From contig JAWLFC010000002.1 in the NCBI GenBank assembly GCA_041685755.1, positions 14,861 to 78,860 of the forward strand: DNA of 64,000 bases, written 5' to 3'. A program made the position numbers and the translations under genes. The notes under the pieces are model-generated. The model was not told the origin of the DNA. It did no database searches and saw only the letters and a list, made by a program, of their open reading frames with translations. This document shows, piece by piece, positions 47,097 through 54,878 of this stretch. How positions within the stretch are numbered: position 1 is the stretch's first letter; the number at the start of each line of letters is the position of its first letter. Origin of the DNA: Sva-07 sp041685755. GTDB taxonomy: Bacteria > Actinomycetota > Acidimicrobiia > Acidimicrobiales > Ilumatobacteraceae.

Positions 47097-48296
47097 TCAG
47101 GGTGGGGAGCGGTCGGGCTCGCCGGTGACGGGGAGGCCGAGATCGGTGGCGAGCGCGGGGACGATCCGGTCGCAGACGGCGCCGCCGGTGGTCGGGTTGG
47201 CACCGGCGACCGTGGCGACGACGACCGTCCGTGCGTTCTCGAGCAGCCAGGCGCAGGACACCGCTCCGTCGACGCTGCCGGTGTGGCCCCATCCGTACTG
47301 GTCGACGAACACGCCGGGCCACACCAGTGTCTCGCGGTCGGCGTCGGTGAGCGAGGAGAGCAGCGTGGCGAGGTCGTCGGTCGACACGACCAACGAGCCG
47401 GCTCCACCGAGTCGGGCGAGCCGATCGACACCCAGGGTGTAGGCCACGTCGGTCGGCAGCAGTCCACCGGTGGTGAGATGGATGCCCGAGGCGCCCAGCG
47501 GTTGCAGCAGGAAGACCTCGGCGGCGAGATCGAGCGGCATGCCGGTGAAGCCCTCGACGAGCAGGCCGAGGGCGCAGTAGTTGCCGTTGGAGTAGGTCCA
47601 CTCACCGCGGTGGGGCCGTGGGGGCTCGGTGAGCAACGTGGGCAGGAACGAGGCGCAGTCGCCCGAGCGTTCGAACCACTCGCGGCGAACCTTCACCATG
47701 CCGGAGGTGTGCGCGAGGAGTTCGCGAAGGGTGACGTCGTTCCAGGCGGGATGGGGATCCAACCCGCCCACGGCCCAGGGCGTGGGGGCGTCGAGATCGA
47801 CGATGCCTCCCTGGTCGAGCCGGGCGACGAGGAGTGCCGTGACGAGCTTGCCGACGCTGGCGACGACCATCGGCGAGTCCGACGTCGCCGCGGCGCCGTC
47901 GATCGTCGTCCCCGACGCCCGCGCCAGCACCCTGCGCCCATCGCGCTGCACCGTGAGCGTGACCGCGGGGTTGGTCGCCGCCAGCTCGTCGAACGTCGCG
48001 TTCGTGGCAGCCAGCGCCGGATCGGGCAGCGGCGGGCTGGTCGTCGTGGTGGTCGTCGTCGAGGTCGTGGTGGTCGAGGTCGTGGTGGTCGAGGTCGAGG
48101 TCGAGGTGGTCGAGGTCGAGGTGGTCGTGGTCGAGGTGGTCGGTGGGGGAGCCGGCGCCGAGCTCGGTGGAAGCGTCGTAGCGGGCGGCGTGGCGGTGGC
48201 GGTGTCGATCGACGCCGAGGAGGTCGCGCCGCCACAGGCGGCGATGCCCAGCGCCAGGGCAACGAGCGCCGATCGCCGAGCGGGCCTCGAATCCAT
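47097..48296 (-). CDS. Serine hydrolase lipoprotein, class C beta-lactamase fold
   Basis: 399 residues. Lipobox LGIAAC near residue 20, then a long Thr/Ser/Pro linker to ~90 as in wall-spanning proteins. Catalytic SxxK is SVGK, the YxN motif is YSN in WTYSNGNYCALG, and the third box region is GHTGSVDGA. Acts outside the membrane on peptidoglycan-like or ester substrates; many members are D,D-peptidases or esterases, not true beta-lactamases. Start has a -10-like box seven bases upstream. Confidence 0.9.
   Translation of the reverse strand: MDSRPARRSALVALALGIAACGGATSSASIDTATATPPATTLPPSSAPAPPPTTSTTTTSTSTTSTSTSTTTTSTTTTSTTTTTTTSPPLPDPALAATNATFDELAATNPAVTLTVQRDGRRVLARASGTTIDGAAATSDSPMVVASVGKLVTALLVARLDQGGIVDLDAPTPWAVGGLDPHPAWNDVTLRELLAHTSGMVKVRREWFERSGDCASFLPTLLTEPPRPHRGEWTYSNGNYCALGLLVEGFTGMPLDLAAEVFLLQPLGASGIHLTTGGLLPTDVAYTLGVDRLARLGGAGSLVVSTDDLATLLSSLTDADRETLVWPGVFVDQYGWGHTGSVDGAVSCAWLLENARTVVVATVAGANPTTGGAVCDRIVPALATDLGLPVTGEPDRSPP
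48036..48145. repeat. Low-complexity codon repeat coding the Thr/Ser linker
   Basis: Near-continuous GTC/GTG/GAG triplets on the plus strand, giving a run of Thr and Ser on the minus strand. Slippage-prone, length may vary between strains. Confidence 0.7.
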
Positions 48297-48303
48297 TGCG
48301 GCG

Positions 48304-48309
48304 ACAGTA
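48304..48309 (-). promoter_or_regulatory. -10-like box for the serine hydrolase gene
   Basis: TACTGT on the minus strand, seven bases before the ATG at 48296. Confidence 0.4.
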
Positions 48310-48355
48310 CCGGCGCGTCGCTGCGGTCGACGGGCACCGCCGACGGCGAACTGGC

Positions 48356-48361
48356 TAGCGT
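48356..48361 (+). promoter_or_regulatory. -10-like box for the acyl-CoA dehydrogenase gene
   Basis: TAGCGT, ten bases before the ATG at 48372. Confidence 0.45.
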
Positions 48362-48371
48362 CGGTCGGACG

Positions 48372-49511
48372 ATGAGTTGGGAACTGAGCGAGGACCACGA
48401 ACTGCTCCGGTCGACCGTGCGCGAGTTCGCCGAGGGCGAGATCGCACCCCGCGCGGCCCAGTGGGACCGGGACTGTCACTTCCCGGTCGACGTCGTTCGG
48501 GCGATGGGCGAGCTCGGGCTGTTCGGGATCGTGTTCCCCGAGCGCTGGGGCGGCGGCGGCGGTGACTTCGCATCGCTGTGCGTGGCCATCGAGGAGTTGG
48601 GGCGGGTCGACCAGTCGATGGGGATCACCCTGTCGGCCGGCGTCGGCCTCGGTGCCAACCCGGTGTACCGCTTCGGCGACGACGACCAACGTGACCGCTG
48701 GTTGCCCGACCTGGTGGCGGGCCGCGCTCTCGGTGCGTTCGGCCTGACCGAACCCGACGGCGGCTCCGACGCCGGCGCCACCCGTACCCGCGCCGTGCTC
48801 GACGGCGACGAGTGGGTACTGAACGGGTCGAAGGCGTTCATCACCAACTGCGGCACCGACATCACCTCGATCGTGACCGTGACCGCACGTACCGACGACG
48901 GAATCTCGGCGTTCGTCGTCCCCGCTGGCACCCCGGGCATGATCATCGAGCCCGCCTACGACAAGCTCGGCTGGCACGCCAGCGACACCCACGGCATCAC
49001 CTTCGTCGACTGCCGGATCCCGGCCGAGCACCTGCTCGGCCGGCCGGGGATGGGGTTCCGCAACTTCCTGTCGATCCTCGACGACGGTCGCGTCGCCATC
49101 TCGGCGCTGGCGCTCGGCTCGGCTCGGGCGTGTCTCGAGTTGTCGGTGGAGTACGCGCAGCAACGCCACGCCTTCGGCGGCCCGATCGGTCGCTTCCAGG
49201 GCCTCGCGTTCCAGCTGTCGGACCTGGCCGTGCAGGTGGAGAACGCCCACAACCTGACCTACAAGGCGGCGTGGCTCAAGGACCAGGGCCGCCCGATCGG
49301 CCAGGCGGCGGCGATGGCCAAGCTCTACTCGACCGAGGCGGCGATGGACGCCGCCCGGGTTGCCACGCAGGTCTTCGGCGGCATGGGCTTCATGGAGGAG
49401 TCACCCGTCGCCCGCTTCTACCGCGACGCCAAGATCCTCGAGATCGGCGAGGGTACGAGCGAGATCCAGCGCCTGGTGATCGCCCGCAACCTCGGCCTTC
49501 CGGTCGAGTAG
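48372..49511 (+). CDS. Acyl-CoA dehydrogenase
   Basis: 379 residues, standard length. FAD enzyme that makes a trans-2,3 double bond in acyl-CoA, the first step of beta-oxidation. Visible: FAEGEIAPRAAQWD, FGLTEPDGGSDAG (FAD/substrate loop), FITNCGTDITSIV, RHAFGGPIGRFQGLAFQLSDL, FGGMGFMEE, and IGEGTSEIQRLVIAR carrying the catalytic Glu region. Its chain-length class cannot be told. Convergent with a hydrolase five bases away. Confidence 0.95.
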   Translation: MSWELSEDHELLRSTVREFAEGEIAPRAAQWDRDCHFPVDVVRAMGELGLFGIVFPERWGGGGGDFASLCVAIEELGRVDQSMGITLSAGVGLGANPVYRFGDDDQRDRWLPDLVAGRALGAFGLTEPDGGSDAGATRTRAVLDGDEWVLNGSKAFITNCGTDITSIVTVTARTDDGISAFVVPAGTPGMIIEPAYDKLGWHASDTHGITFVDCRIPAEHLLGRPGMGFRNFLSILDDGRVAISALALGSARACLELSVEYAQQRHAFGGPIGRFQGLAFQLSDLAVQVENAHNLTYKAAWLKDQGRPIGQAAAMAKLYSTEAAMDAARVATQVFGGMGFMEESPVARFYRDAKILEIGEGTSEIQRLVIARNLGLPVE

Positions 49512-49516
49512 ACGGG

Positions 49517-50284
49517 TCAGTGGGCGTTCCAGAACGCCACGAGCGAGTCGGCGACGGGGGCGACGTCGTCGACCATCCACCAGTGCCCCCGGCCGTCGAG
49601 GCGCAGGACGTCGGCGCCGAGGCGTCGGGCGACGTCGACGGAGAGTTCCGAGGGCACGTAGGCGTCGAGTTCGGCGTCGACGACGAGCCCGGGCGGGAGG
49701 CTCATCGACGCCAGGCGGTCGCCGAGCTCACCGACGGCGGGTTGGGCACCGGTGCGGTAGAGGCGCAACACGCACCGGCCCATCTCGGCGTCGAGCCCGG
49801 CTGCGAGGTCGTCGGCGATCGCCGGCGGGAGTCCGAGCCCTTCGAAGAGCGCCACCTTGTCGGCATGAGTCGACGACGCCATGCCCTCGACCACCTGTTC
49901 GCCGACGTCGGGCGTCTGCCATGCCTGGGCCATGTCGTGCCAGACGTAGTCGCGATGGACGACGCCGGCGATGTCGCCCGCCCAGGTGCGCACGAGGTCG
50001 GGTCGGCGCGAGAGCGCTCCGTAGACGTGGCCGGCGCCCCAGTCGTGGCCCACCAGGTCGATCTCCGATCCGTCCGCGGCGATGGTGTCGAGCTCGGCGA
50101 CGAGCCACTCCGCGTAGGCATCCATCGTGGGGTCGAAGCCGTCGGGAACGGGCGCTCCGAATCCGGGCGGCGACAGGGCGATGACGTCGGTGCGGCCCCG
50201 CTCGGCCAGCGCCACCGTGAGCGGACCCCAGATCGCGGCGGTCTCCGGGTTGCCGTGGACGAGGACGGTGGTGCGCTCGGGCAT
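49517..50284 (-). CDS. Alpha/beta hydrolase with aspartate nucleophile elbow
   Basis: 255 residues. Oxyanion segment VLVHGNPETAAIWGPL, and the nucleophile elbow VGHDWGAG with Asp where serine hydrolases have Ser; final His in RLDGRGHWWMVDD. This is the pattern of haloalkane dehalogenases and soluble epoxide hydrolases. Activity on natural epoxides or haloalkanes is an inference. Start has a -10-like box six bases upstream. Confidence 0.85.
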   Translation of the reverse strand: MPERTTVLVHGNPETAAIWGPLTVALAERGRTDVIALSPPGFGAPVPDGFDPTMDAYAEWLVAELDTIAADGSEIDLVGHDWGAGHVYGALSRRPDLVRTWAGDIAGVVHRDYVWHDMAQAWQTPDVGEQVVEGMASSTHADKVALFEGLGLPPAIADDLAAGLDAEMGRCVLRLYRTGAQPAVGELGDRLASMSLPPGLVVDAELDAYVPSELSVDVARRLGADVLRLDGRGHWWMVDDVAPVADSLVAFWNAH

Positions 50285-50290
50285 GCGCTG

Positions 50291-50296
50291 ACGTTA
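50291..50296 (-). promoter_or_regulatory. -10-like box for the Asp-nucleophile hydrolase gene
   Basis: TAACGT on the minus strand, six bases before the ATG at 50284. Confidence 0.45.
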
Positions 50297-50366
50297 GTGA
50301 GTTCCGGCGCCGACCTCGTTCCCGTTCGTCGGCGCTGACACTGAGGCCGCCACGGGTCGAAGCGAA

Positions 50367-50372
50367 TACCGT
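50367..50372 (+). promoter_or_regulatory. -10-like box for the SalK-like gene
   Basis: TACCGT, eight bases before the ATG at 50381. Confidence 0.4.
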
Positions 50373-50380
50373 GGCGGTCC

Positions 50381-51277
50381 ATGGAATCCGTCACGACCGA
50401 ACGCTGCGCCCGTCGACTCGGCTCGGTACTCGAGCCCGTCGTCGGGCAGGTGTACTTCTCGCCGGAGTGCCACGCCAACTACGTCGCGCTCGGATTCGAG
50501 CCGAGCACCAGGGAGGCCAACGGCGTCGCCCTGCCCGACGGCGTCGCCTACTTCGCCAGCCGCGGCAGCGTGCTCGGTCAGGTCGACGGTGAGGTCGTCG
50601 CCGCGGCGTTCGGCGTGTTCAGCGCCGCCGTCGTCGTGCCGGCGGTACGCCGCGCCTGGACGATCACCGATGCCGCCACGATCCGAACCGCACGCGCCGA
50701 CGGCGCCGTCGGGCAGCTCCGCCGCGTGCTCGGTGAACGGCCCGACGGCACGGAGCGGGCGCTGGAGTTGCTCGTACGGGCCGCCCAGGTCCTGCCGATC
50801 AACGGCCGTCCGGTGGCGGCGGGCATCCGGGCGCTCCCCGTGCCCGACGACCCGCTTGCCGCCGTCTGGCACGTCGGCGACTTCCTGCGTGAGTACCGAG
50901 GCGACTGCCACAACGCCGCCTGGGTCGCCGCCGGCCTGACGGCCACCGACATCGGCATTCTCACCGAGTTGTACTGGGGCATGCCGATGCGCAGCTACAG
51001 CCGGACCCGGGGCTGGACCGACGACGAGTTCGACGCCGCCGAACACCACCTGCGCGACCACGGGTACCTCGACGGCCACGGCGCCGAGACCCACCTCGCG
51101 CAGCCGGGCCGCCACGCCCGTGAAGCGCTCGAGGTGGTGACCGACGATCAGATGGCACCGGCCGTGCGGGCGCTGGGTGACGACGCCGACGAGTTGTTCG
51201 ACATCCTGGCGCCGTGGGGTGAGGCGATCCGTGCCGCCAACGGCTACCCGGCCGCCGGTCCGCACGATCTCGCGTGA
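50381..51277 (+). CDS. SalK/SCO6745-like protein
   Basis: 298 residues, actinobacterial family of unknown biochemistry. The opening CARRLGSVLEPVVGQVYFSP and the block YFASRGSVLGQVDGEVVAA are typical. The C-terminal third (~200-290) contains a winged-helix-like region, LTELYWGMPMRSYSRTRGW, DDEFDAAEHHLRDHGYL, so regulation is possible. ATG start with a -10-like box. Stands alone before the ribosome-associated gene. Confidence 0.75.
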   Translation: MESVTTERCARRLGSVLEPVVGQVYFSPECHANYVALGFEPSTREANGVALPDGVAYFASRGSVLGQVDGEVVAAAFGVFSAAVVVPAVRRAWTITDAATIRTARADGAVGQLRRVLGERPDGTERALELLVRAAQVLPINGRPVAAGIRALPVPDDPLAAVWHVGDFLREYRGDCHNAAWVAAGLTATDIGILTELYWGMPMRSYSRTRGWTDDEFDAAEHHLRDHGYLDGHGAETHLAQPGRHAREALEVVTDDQMAPAVRALGDDADELFDILAPWGEAIRAANGYPAAGPHDLA

Positions 51278-51330
51278 GCGGTTCCGTTTGGGAGTGCTGA
51301 ACGTCCGTCGGGTTGAATGGGGGGAGAGGC

Positions 51331-51349
51331 ACGGGGCCCCTTGCCCCGT
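51331..51349 (+). promoter_or_regulatory. Hairpin in the leader of the HPF-like gene
   Basis: ACGGGG (51331-51336) pairs with CCCCGT (51344-51349), seven-base loop, three bases before a GGAGGA ribosome site. May modulate translation. Confidence 0.4.
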
Positions 51350-51364
51350 TCCGGAGGAGTTGTG

Positions 51365-51724
51365 ATGACGATCGACAATCCGGCGACGGTGGCCGAGAGC
51401 TTGACCGTGCATGGTGAGGTCTATCCCGACGAGATCGAGAAGCTCCACGATCACTGGGCCAAGCTCGATGCCCGGCTGCGTTCGTTCCACCAGGGCACGG
51501 TCTCCCTGCAGCTGTTCGTCAAGGACCGCGACGCGAAGAGCCAGCACGTCACGCTCGACGTCAAGATCGACGGCCACAATCCGATGGTCGCCACGTCGTC
51601 GAACAGTGATCTCGACCGTGCCTTCAACGAGGTGCGTGACGAGATGATCCGCCAGCTGACCGACATGAAGTCCAAGCGCGAGCCGCGCAACAACAAGCAC
51701 CTGCGCGACGACATCCGCCACTGA
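51365..51724 (+). CDS. Ribosome-hibernation-factor-like protein (short HPF/RaiA fold)
   Basis: 119 residues. Helix-strand layout of the S30AE/RaiA family: IEKLHDHWAKLDARLRSF, then strands VSLQLFVKD, HVTLDVKIDG, MVATSSNSDLDRAFNEVRDEMIRQL, and a basic tail KSKREPRNNKHLRDD. Would bind the 30S decoding region in stationary phase. No long C-terminal dimerisation domain. GGAGGA ribosome site, six bases before the ATG, is one of the clearest here; upstream hairpin and a long leader suggest regulation. Family call is moderate. Confidence 0.65.
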   Translation: MTIDNPATVAESLTVHGEVYPDEIEKLHDHWAKLDARLRSFHQGTVSLQLFVKDRDAKSQHVTLDVKIDGHNPMVATSSNSDLDRAFNEVRDEMIRQLTDMKSKREPRNNKHLRDDIRH

Positions 51725-51736
51725 GCCGGTCGGCCC

Positions 51737-53020
51737 TCAGGCGGGGAGCGCCACCTCGACTCGTGGGCAGCGTTCGAGTACGTCGCCCATCGCCGCGGCG
51801 ACCGCTGACAGGTCGATGCCGGCGAGGAAGCTGTTGAGCGTGAGATGGGCCAACACCCAGCTGGGGTCGGCGGCCCACGGTGGCAGGAAGCGCGCCGGTC
51901 GTACGAGGCCCATCGCCCGCAGCTCGCCGAGGGCGGGCACGGCGAAGATGTCGAGCTTGCCGGCGAACAGCAGCGCCAGCGTGTCGGCGCGTCCGGCGGT
52001 GAACGCGGCCCGGATGAGCGTGGCCACCGACAGGTATCCCGACAGGTAGGTGCAGTCCTTCGTGAACGGCGCGCCGCCGGTGAGCGGCGAGCCCCGGAAG
52101 ATCCGGCGTGTCGACTCGAAGGCCTGCTCCGGCGTGGGCGAGCGGTCGAGGAACCAGCGGTAGAGCTCGATGAAGTCGGCGCCGTCGATGACGAGCTGGG
52201 TGGCCACGATCCGGTCGGCGAGTCGGCGGAGGCGGTCGAGGCCGAGGGTGCCGGAGACGTACTCGGAGTAGACGGCGAGGCCCTCCTGGGTCCGTGTCGT
52301 GCCGGGATGGCCGATCGCCAGGATCGGGATGTCGGTCTGTGCCCGGCCGTTGAGGCCGGTGGCGACGTGGATGAACGCCTCGTGGTTGAGCAGTTGGGCG
52401 GCGTCCTTGGTGGTGAACCGAGCGTCGCGCCGGATCTTGATGCGGCTCGTCGTCGCGACGGCATTGGCCGAGAGCTCGTCGACGAGCACGACCTCGGGTG
52501 CGGCCTCGCCGAAGTGTTCGGCGACCTCGGCCGCGATGTGCGCTGCCACCTGTTCGCCGGTTCGTGAGCGAACGACCGGCGGGGTCAGGGCGGCATCGGT
52601 CAGCTCGGCGAGCGATCGGTGGACCTGCTCGGCGAGTTCGAGTGGCGTTGCCGGATCGAAGCGCAGCGGTTGGGTCGGCACGCTGTAGAGCTTGCGGCTG
52701 TAGGCGTGGAAGGCCGAGGTGCCGACGCTGGAAAGCATCAGCGCGGTGGACTCGATCGCGGTCGCTTCACGGTCGAGCCAGTCGTCGACGACGTTGCCGG
52801 GCCGCAGCAGGCGCCGCGCGGCGGCCACGCCATCGAGCACCGGCGCCGGATCGACCGGGGTGTAGGTGGGCTCGGGCAGGCGCTGGGCGCCGCCGTCGAG
52901 GAACTGCTGGCGGATCTCGCCCGGCCAGGCGAGTGCCGAGAGGACACGCATCGGCTTGGCGATGTCGTGCAGGATGCGAGCAGCGTCGCGGTAGCGATCC
53001 GCCGCAGCGTCGGTTGTCAT
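51737..53020 (-). CDS. DUF1704 / QEGLA-motif metallopeptidase
   Basis: 427 residues. Carries the eponymous QEGLA in TRTQEGLAVYSEYV and, before it, NHEAFIHVATGLNG with HExxxH, the zinc pair; the Glu of QEGLA is the likely third ligand. Bacterial relatives are annotated as 'flavohemoglobin expression-modulating'; eukaryotic relatives of this family are tyrosine carboxypeptidases of tubulin, which implies a C-terminal peptidase. Substrate here unknown. The start is the ATG at 53020; the longer frame overlaps the O-methyltransferase and is shadow. Next to it, in the same direction, the O-methyltransferase (29 bp). Confidence 0.82.
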   Translation of the reverse strand: MTTDAAADRYRDAARILHDIAKPMRVLSALAWPGEIRQQFLDGGAQRLPEPTYTPVDPAPVLDGVAAARRLLRPGNVVDDWLDREATAIESTALMLSSVGTSAFHAYSRKLYSVPTQPLRFDPATPLELAEQVHRSLAELTDAALTPPVVRSRTGEQVAAHIAAEVAEHFGEAAPEVVLVDELSANAVATTSRIKIRRDARFTTKDAAQLLNHEAFIHVATGLNGRAQTDIPILAIGHPGTTRTQEGLAVYSEYVSGTLGLDRLRRLADRIVATQLVIDGADFIELYRWFLDRSPTPEQAFESTRRIFRGSPLTGGAPFTKDCTYLSGYLSVATLIRAAFTAGRADTLALLFAGKLDIFAVPALGELRAMGLVRPARFLPPWAADPSWVLAHLTLNSFLAGIDLSAVAAAMGDVLERCPRVEVALPA

Positions 53021-53049
53021 CGGCGGATTCTGCCACGCCGGCGGCGGGC

Positions 53050-53706
53050 TCAGGCGTGACGGATCATCGTGAGGCCGTCGCCGATCGGGACCATCACCTG
53101 ACGGGTCCGCTCGTCCGCGGCGACGTGGTCGTTGAACCGCCGCAGGGCGACGGTGTCGGCGTCGGTGGCGTCCGCATCGGCGACCCGACCGCTCCACAGC
53201 GTGTTGTCCACACAGATGATCCCGTTCGGGGCCAGCCGCACGAGCAGCTCCTCGTAGTAGTCGACGTAGCCGGCCTTGTCGGCGTCGATGAACGCGAGGT
53301 CGACATCGGCCGTCGGCGGTAGGGAGCGCAGCGTGTCGAGGCCGGGACCGATACGCAGGTCGATCCGATCGGCGACACCAGCAGCCGCCCAGTACTCGCG
53401 GGCGATCGACGTCCAGTCCTCGCTGATGTCGCAGCACAGCAGTCGTCCGCCGTCGGCGAGTCCGCGGGCGATCGAGAGCGCCGAGTAGCCGGTGAACGTT
53501 CCGACCTCGACGGAACGACGGGCGCCGACGGCGGAGGTGAGCATCCGGAGGAACTCTCCCTGTTCGGGTGCGATCTGCATGCCGGAGGCGTCACCGAGCG
53601 CCTCCGTACGTTCGATCAGCGCCCGTTGCACGTCGTCGGGATGCGACGAGTGCTCGACGACGTAGTCGTTCAGAGCGGGATCGAGGCCGATCGAGCGAGG
53701 TGCCAT
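53050..53706 (-). CDS. SAM-dependent O-methyltransferase (caffeoyl-CoA OMT type)
   Basis: 218 residues. Class-I methyltransferase: SAM motif VEVGTFTGYSALSIARGL, acidic LLCCDIS loop, DLAFIDADKAGYVDYYEELL (metal and substrate region), GIICVDNTLWSG. Homologues in mycobacteria methylate small catechol-like compounds. Substrate unknown. -10-like box seven bases before the ATG. Confidence 0.9.
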   Translation of the reverse strand: MAPRSIGLDPALNDYVVEHSSHPDDVQRALIERTEALGDASGMQIAPEQGEFLRMLTSAVGARRSVEVGTFTGYSALSIARGLADGGRLLCCDISEDWTSIAREYWAAAGVADRIDLRIGPGLDTLRSLPPTADVDLAFIDADKAGYVDYYEELLVRLAPNGIICVDNTLWSGRVADADATDADTVALRRFNDHVAADERTRQVMVPIGDGLTMIRHA

Positions 53707-53713
53707 CGCGTCG

Positions 53714-53719
53714 ACTGTA
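53714..53719 (-). promoter_or_regulatory. -10-like box for the O-methyltransferase gene
   Basis: TACAGT on the minus strand, seven bases before the ATG at 53706. Confidence 0.4.
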
Positions 53720-53735
53720 GGACGCGTCGCTGAAC

Positions 53736-54545
53736 TCAGCGGCTCAGCACCAGGATCCGCCGCGCGCCGTTGGCGACGACGGCGAAGATCAGCGCTCCGG
53801 CGACGAGGTCGGGCACCGCGCTGTCGGTCAGGCTCACGGCGATCGCTGCCAGGATGACCAGCCCGTTGACCTTGACGTCGTTGGCGGTGAAGATCCAGCT
53901 CGCCTGGATGTGGACCTCGCCGGAGCGGACCCGGTGCAGCAGGACGAGCGTGACGACGTTGCCGGCGAGCGCGAGCAGCGACACGACGATCATCGCCCGG
54001 ACATCGGGTACTCCCTCACCGCCGACCAGTCGGCGCACGACCTCGGCCAGCCCGACGAACGCCAGCGTCAACTGCACGATGCCACTGGTGCGGGCCAGCC
54101 GCTGCTTGCGGGCGACCGAACCGCCGACGGCGACGAGGCTGATCGCGTAGACGGCGGCGTCGGCACCCATGTCGAGCCCGTCGGCGACCAGGCCGAGCGA
54201 ACCGCTGACGATCCCCGCCGTCACCTCGCCGACGAAGAACAGCGCGTTGATGGCGAGCGCGAGGAGCAGGGCGGTGCGCTGGCGACGGGGATCGTCGGCT
54301 GCGGCAGCCGTTTCGCGACCGCCGGTGCCCCGTTCGAGCAGCTCGGCGCCGAGGCCGAGACCGGACATCACCGCATCGAGATCGTCCGGTACGGCGTCGT
54401 GCACGACCGTCACCGTGCGCCCGGCGAGGTCGACGGACACGTGCTCGACACCGGACAGGCGATCGAGTCCCATGCGCACGAGCTGCTCCTCGGCGGCGCA
54501 GTCCATCGCCGGGACCCGGTAGCGGCTGAAGATGGGCGGATTCAC
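53736..54545 (-). CDS. Cation-diffusion-type transporter with degenerate HMA domain
   Basis: 269 residues. An N-terminal ~65-residue heavy-metal-associated-like domain (FSRYRVPAMDCAAEE) where the canonical CxxC has become CAAE, so only one Cys is left. Then five to six helices of a CDF-like core: LGLVADGLDMGADAAVYAIS with the Asp residues expected on helix II, and TANDVKVNGLVIL on helix V. Probably exports a divalent cation; which metal is unknown. GTG at 54545 chosen to avoid overlap with the LapA-like gene whose stop is at 54580. Confidence 0.78.
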   Translation of the reverse strand: MNPPIFSRYRVPAMDCAAEEQLVRMGLDRLSGVEHVSVDLAGRTVTVVHDAVPDDLDAVMSGLGLGAELLERGTGGRETAAAADDPRRQRTALLLALAINALFFVGEVTAGIVSGSLGLVADGLDMGADAAVYAISLVAVGGSVARKQRLARTSGIVQLTLAFVGLAEVVRRLVGGEGVPDVRAMIVVSLLALAGNVVTLVLLHRVRSGEVHIQASWIFTANDVKVNGLVILAAIAVSLTDSAVPDLVAGALIFAVVANGARRILVLSR

Positions 54546-54579
54546 GGGGTGCCGACGGGCCGCGACTCGAGGACGTGGC

Positions 54580-54834
54580 TCAGTTGCCGGCTGCCTTGCG
54601 GGCACGGCGCCGGCGGGCGGCGCCCCAGAACACCGCGGCACCGACCGCCATGAAGACCAGCAGCATGATCCACAGCGGCCAGCGGAACTCGAACCACAGG
54701 AAGTTGAACGTCACGCTGTCGGTGTTCTGGACCACGAACAGCAGCGCACCGAGGGCGATGATCGCCGGCGGCCCGAAGCGGCGAACCTGTTCGGCGGTGG
54801 AGGGTTGGTCGGGCAGCAGCGGCAACTCGCTCAC
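54580..54834 (-). CDS. LapA-like (DUF1049) small membrane protein
   Basis: 84 residues, two helices (IIALGALLFVVQN and IMLLVFMAVGAAVFW) with the DUF1049 hallmark VQNTDSVTFNFLWFEF between them and a basic tail RRRRARKAAGN. Family linked to envelope assembly in Gram-negative bacteria; here its role is unknown. GTG start with a -10-like box. Confidence 0.8.
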   Translation of the reverse strand: MSELPLLPDQPSTAEQVRRFGPPAIIALGALLFVVQNTDSVTFNFLWFEFRWPLWIMLLVFMAVGAAVFWGAARRRRARKAAGN

Positions 54835-54840
54835 GCTGCG

Positions 54841-54846
54841 ATCCTA
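54841..54846 (-). promoter_or_regulatory. -10-like box for the LapA-like gene
   Basis: TAGGAT on the minus strand, six bases before the GTG at 54834. Confidence 0.45.
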
Positions 54847-54878
54847 GATGCCGGTGCGAGCTGGGTCCGGCTCGATCG

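Noticed and set aside
48036..48145. Possible CRISPR or minisatellite
   Set aside because: Triplet-like run with no fixed spacer; it simply codes the Thr/Ser linker of a lipoprotein.
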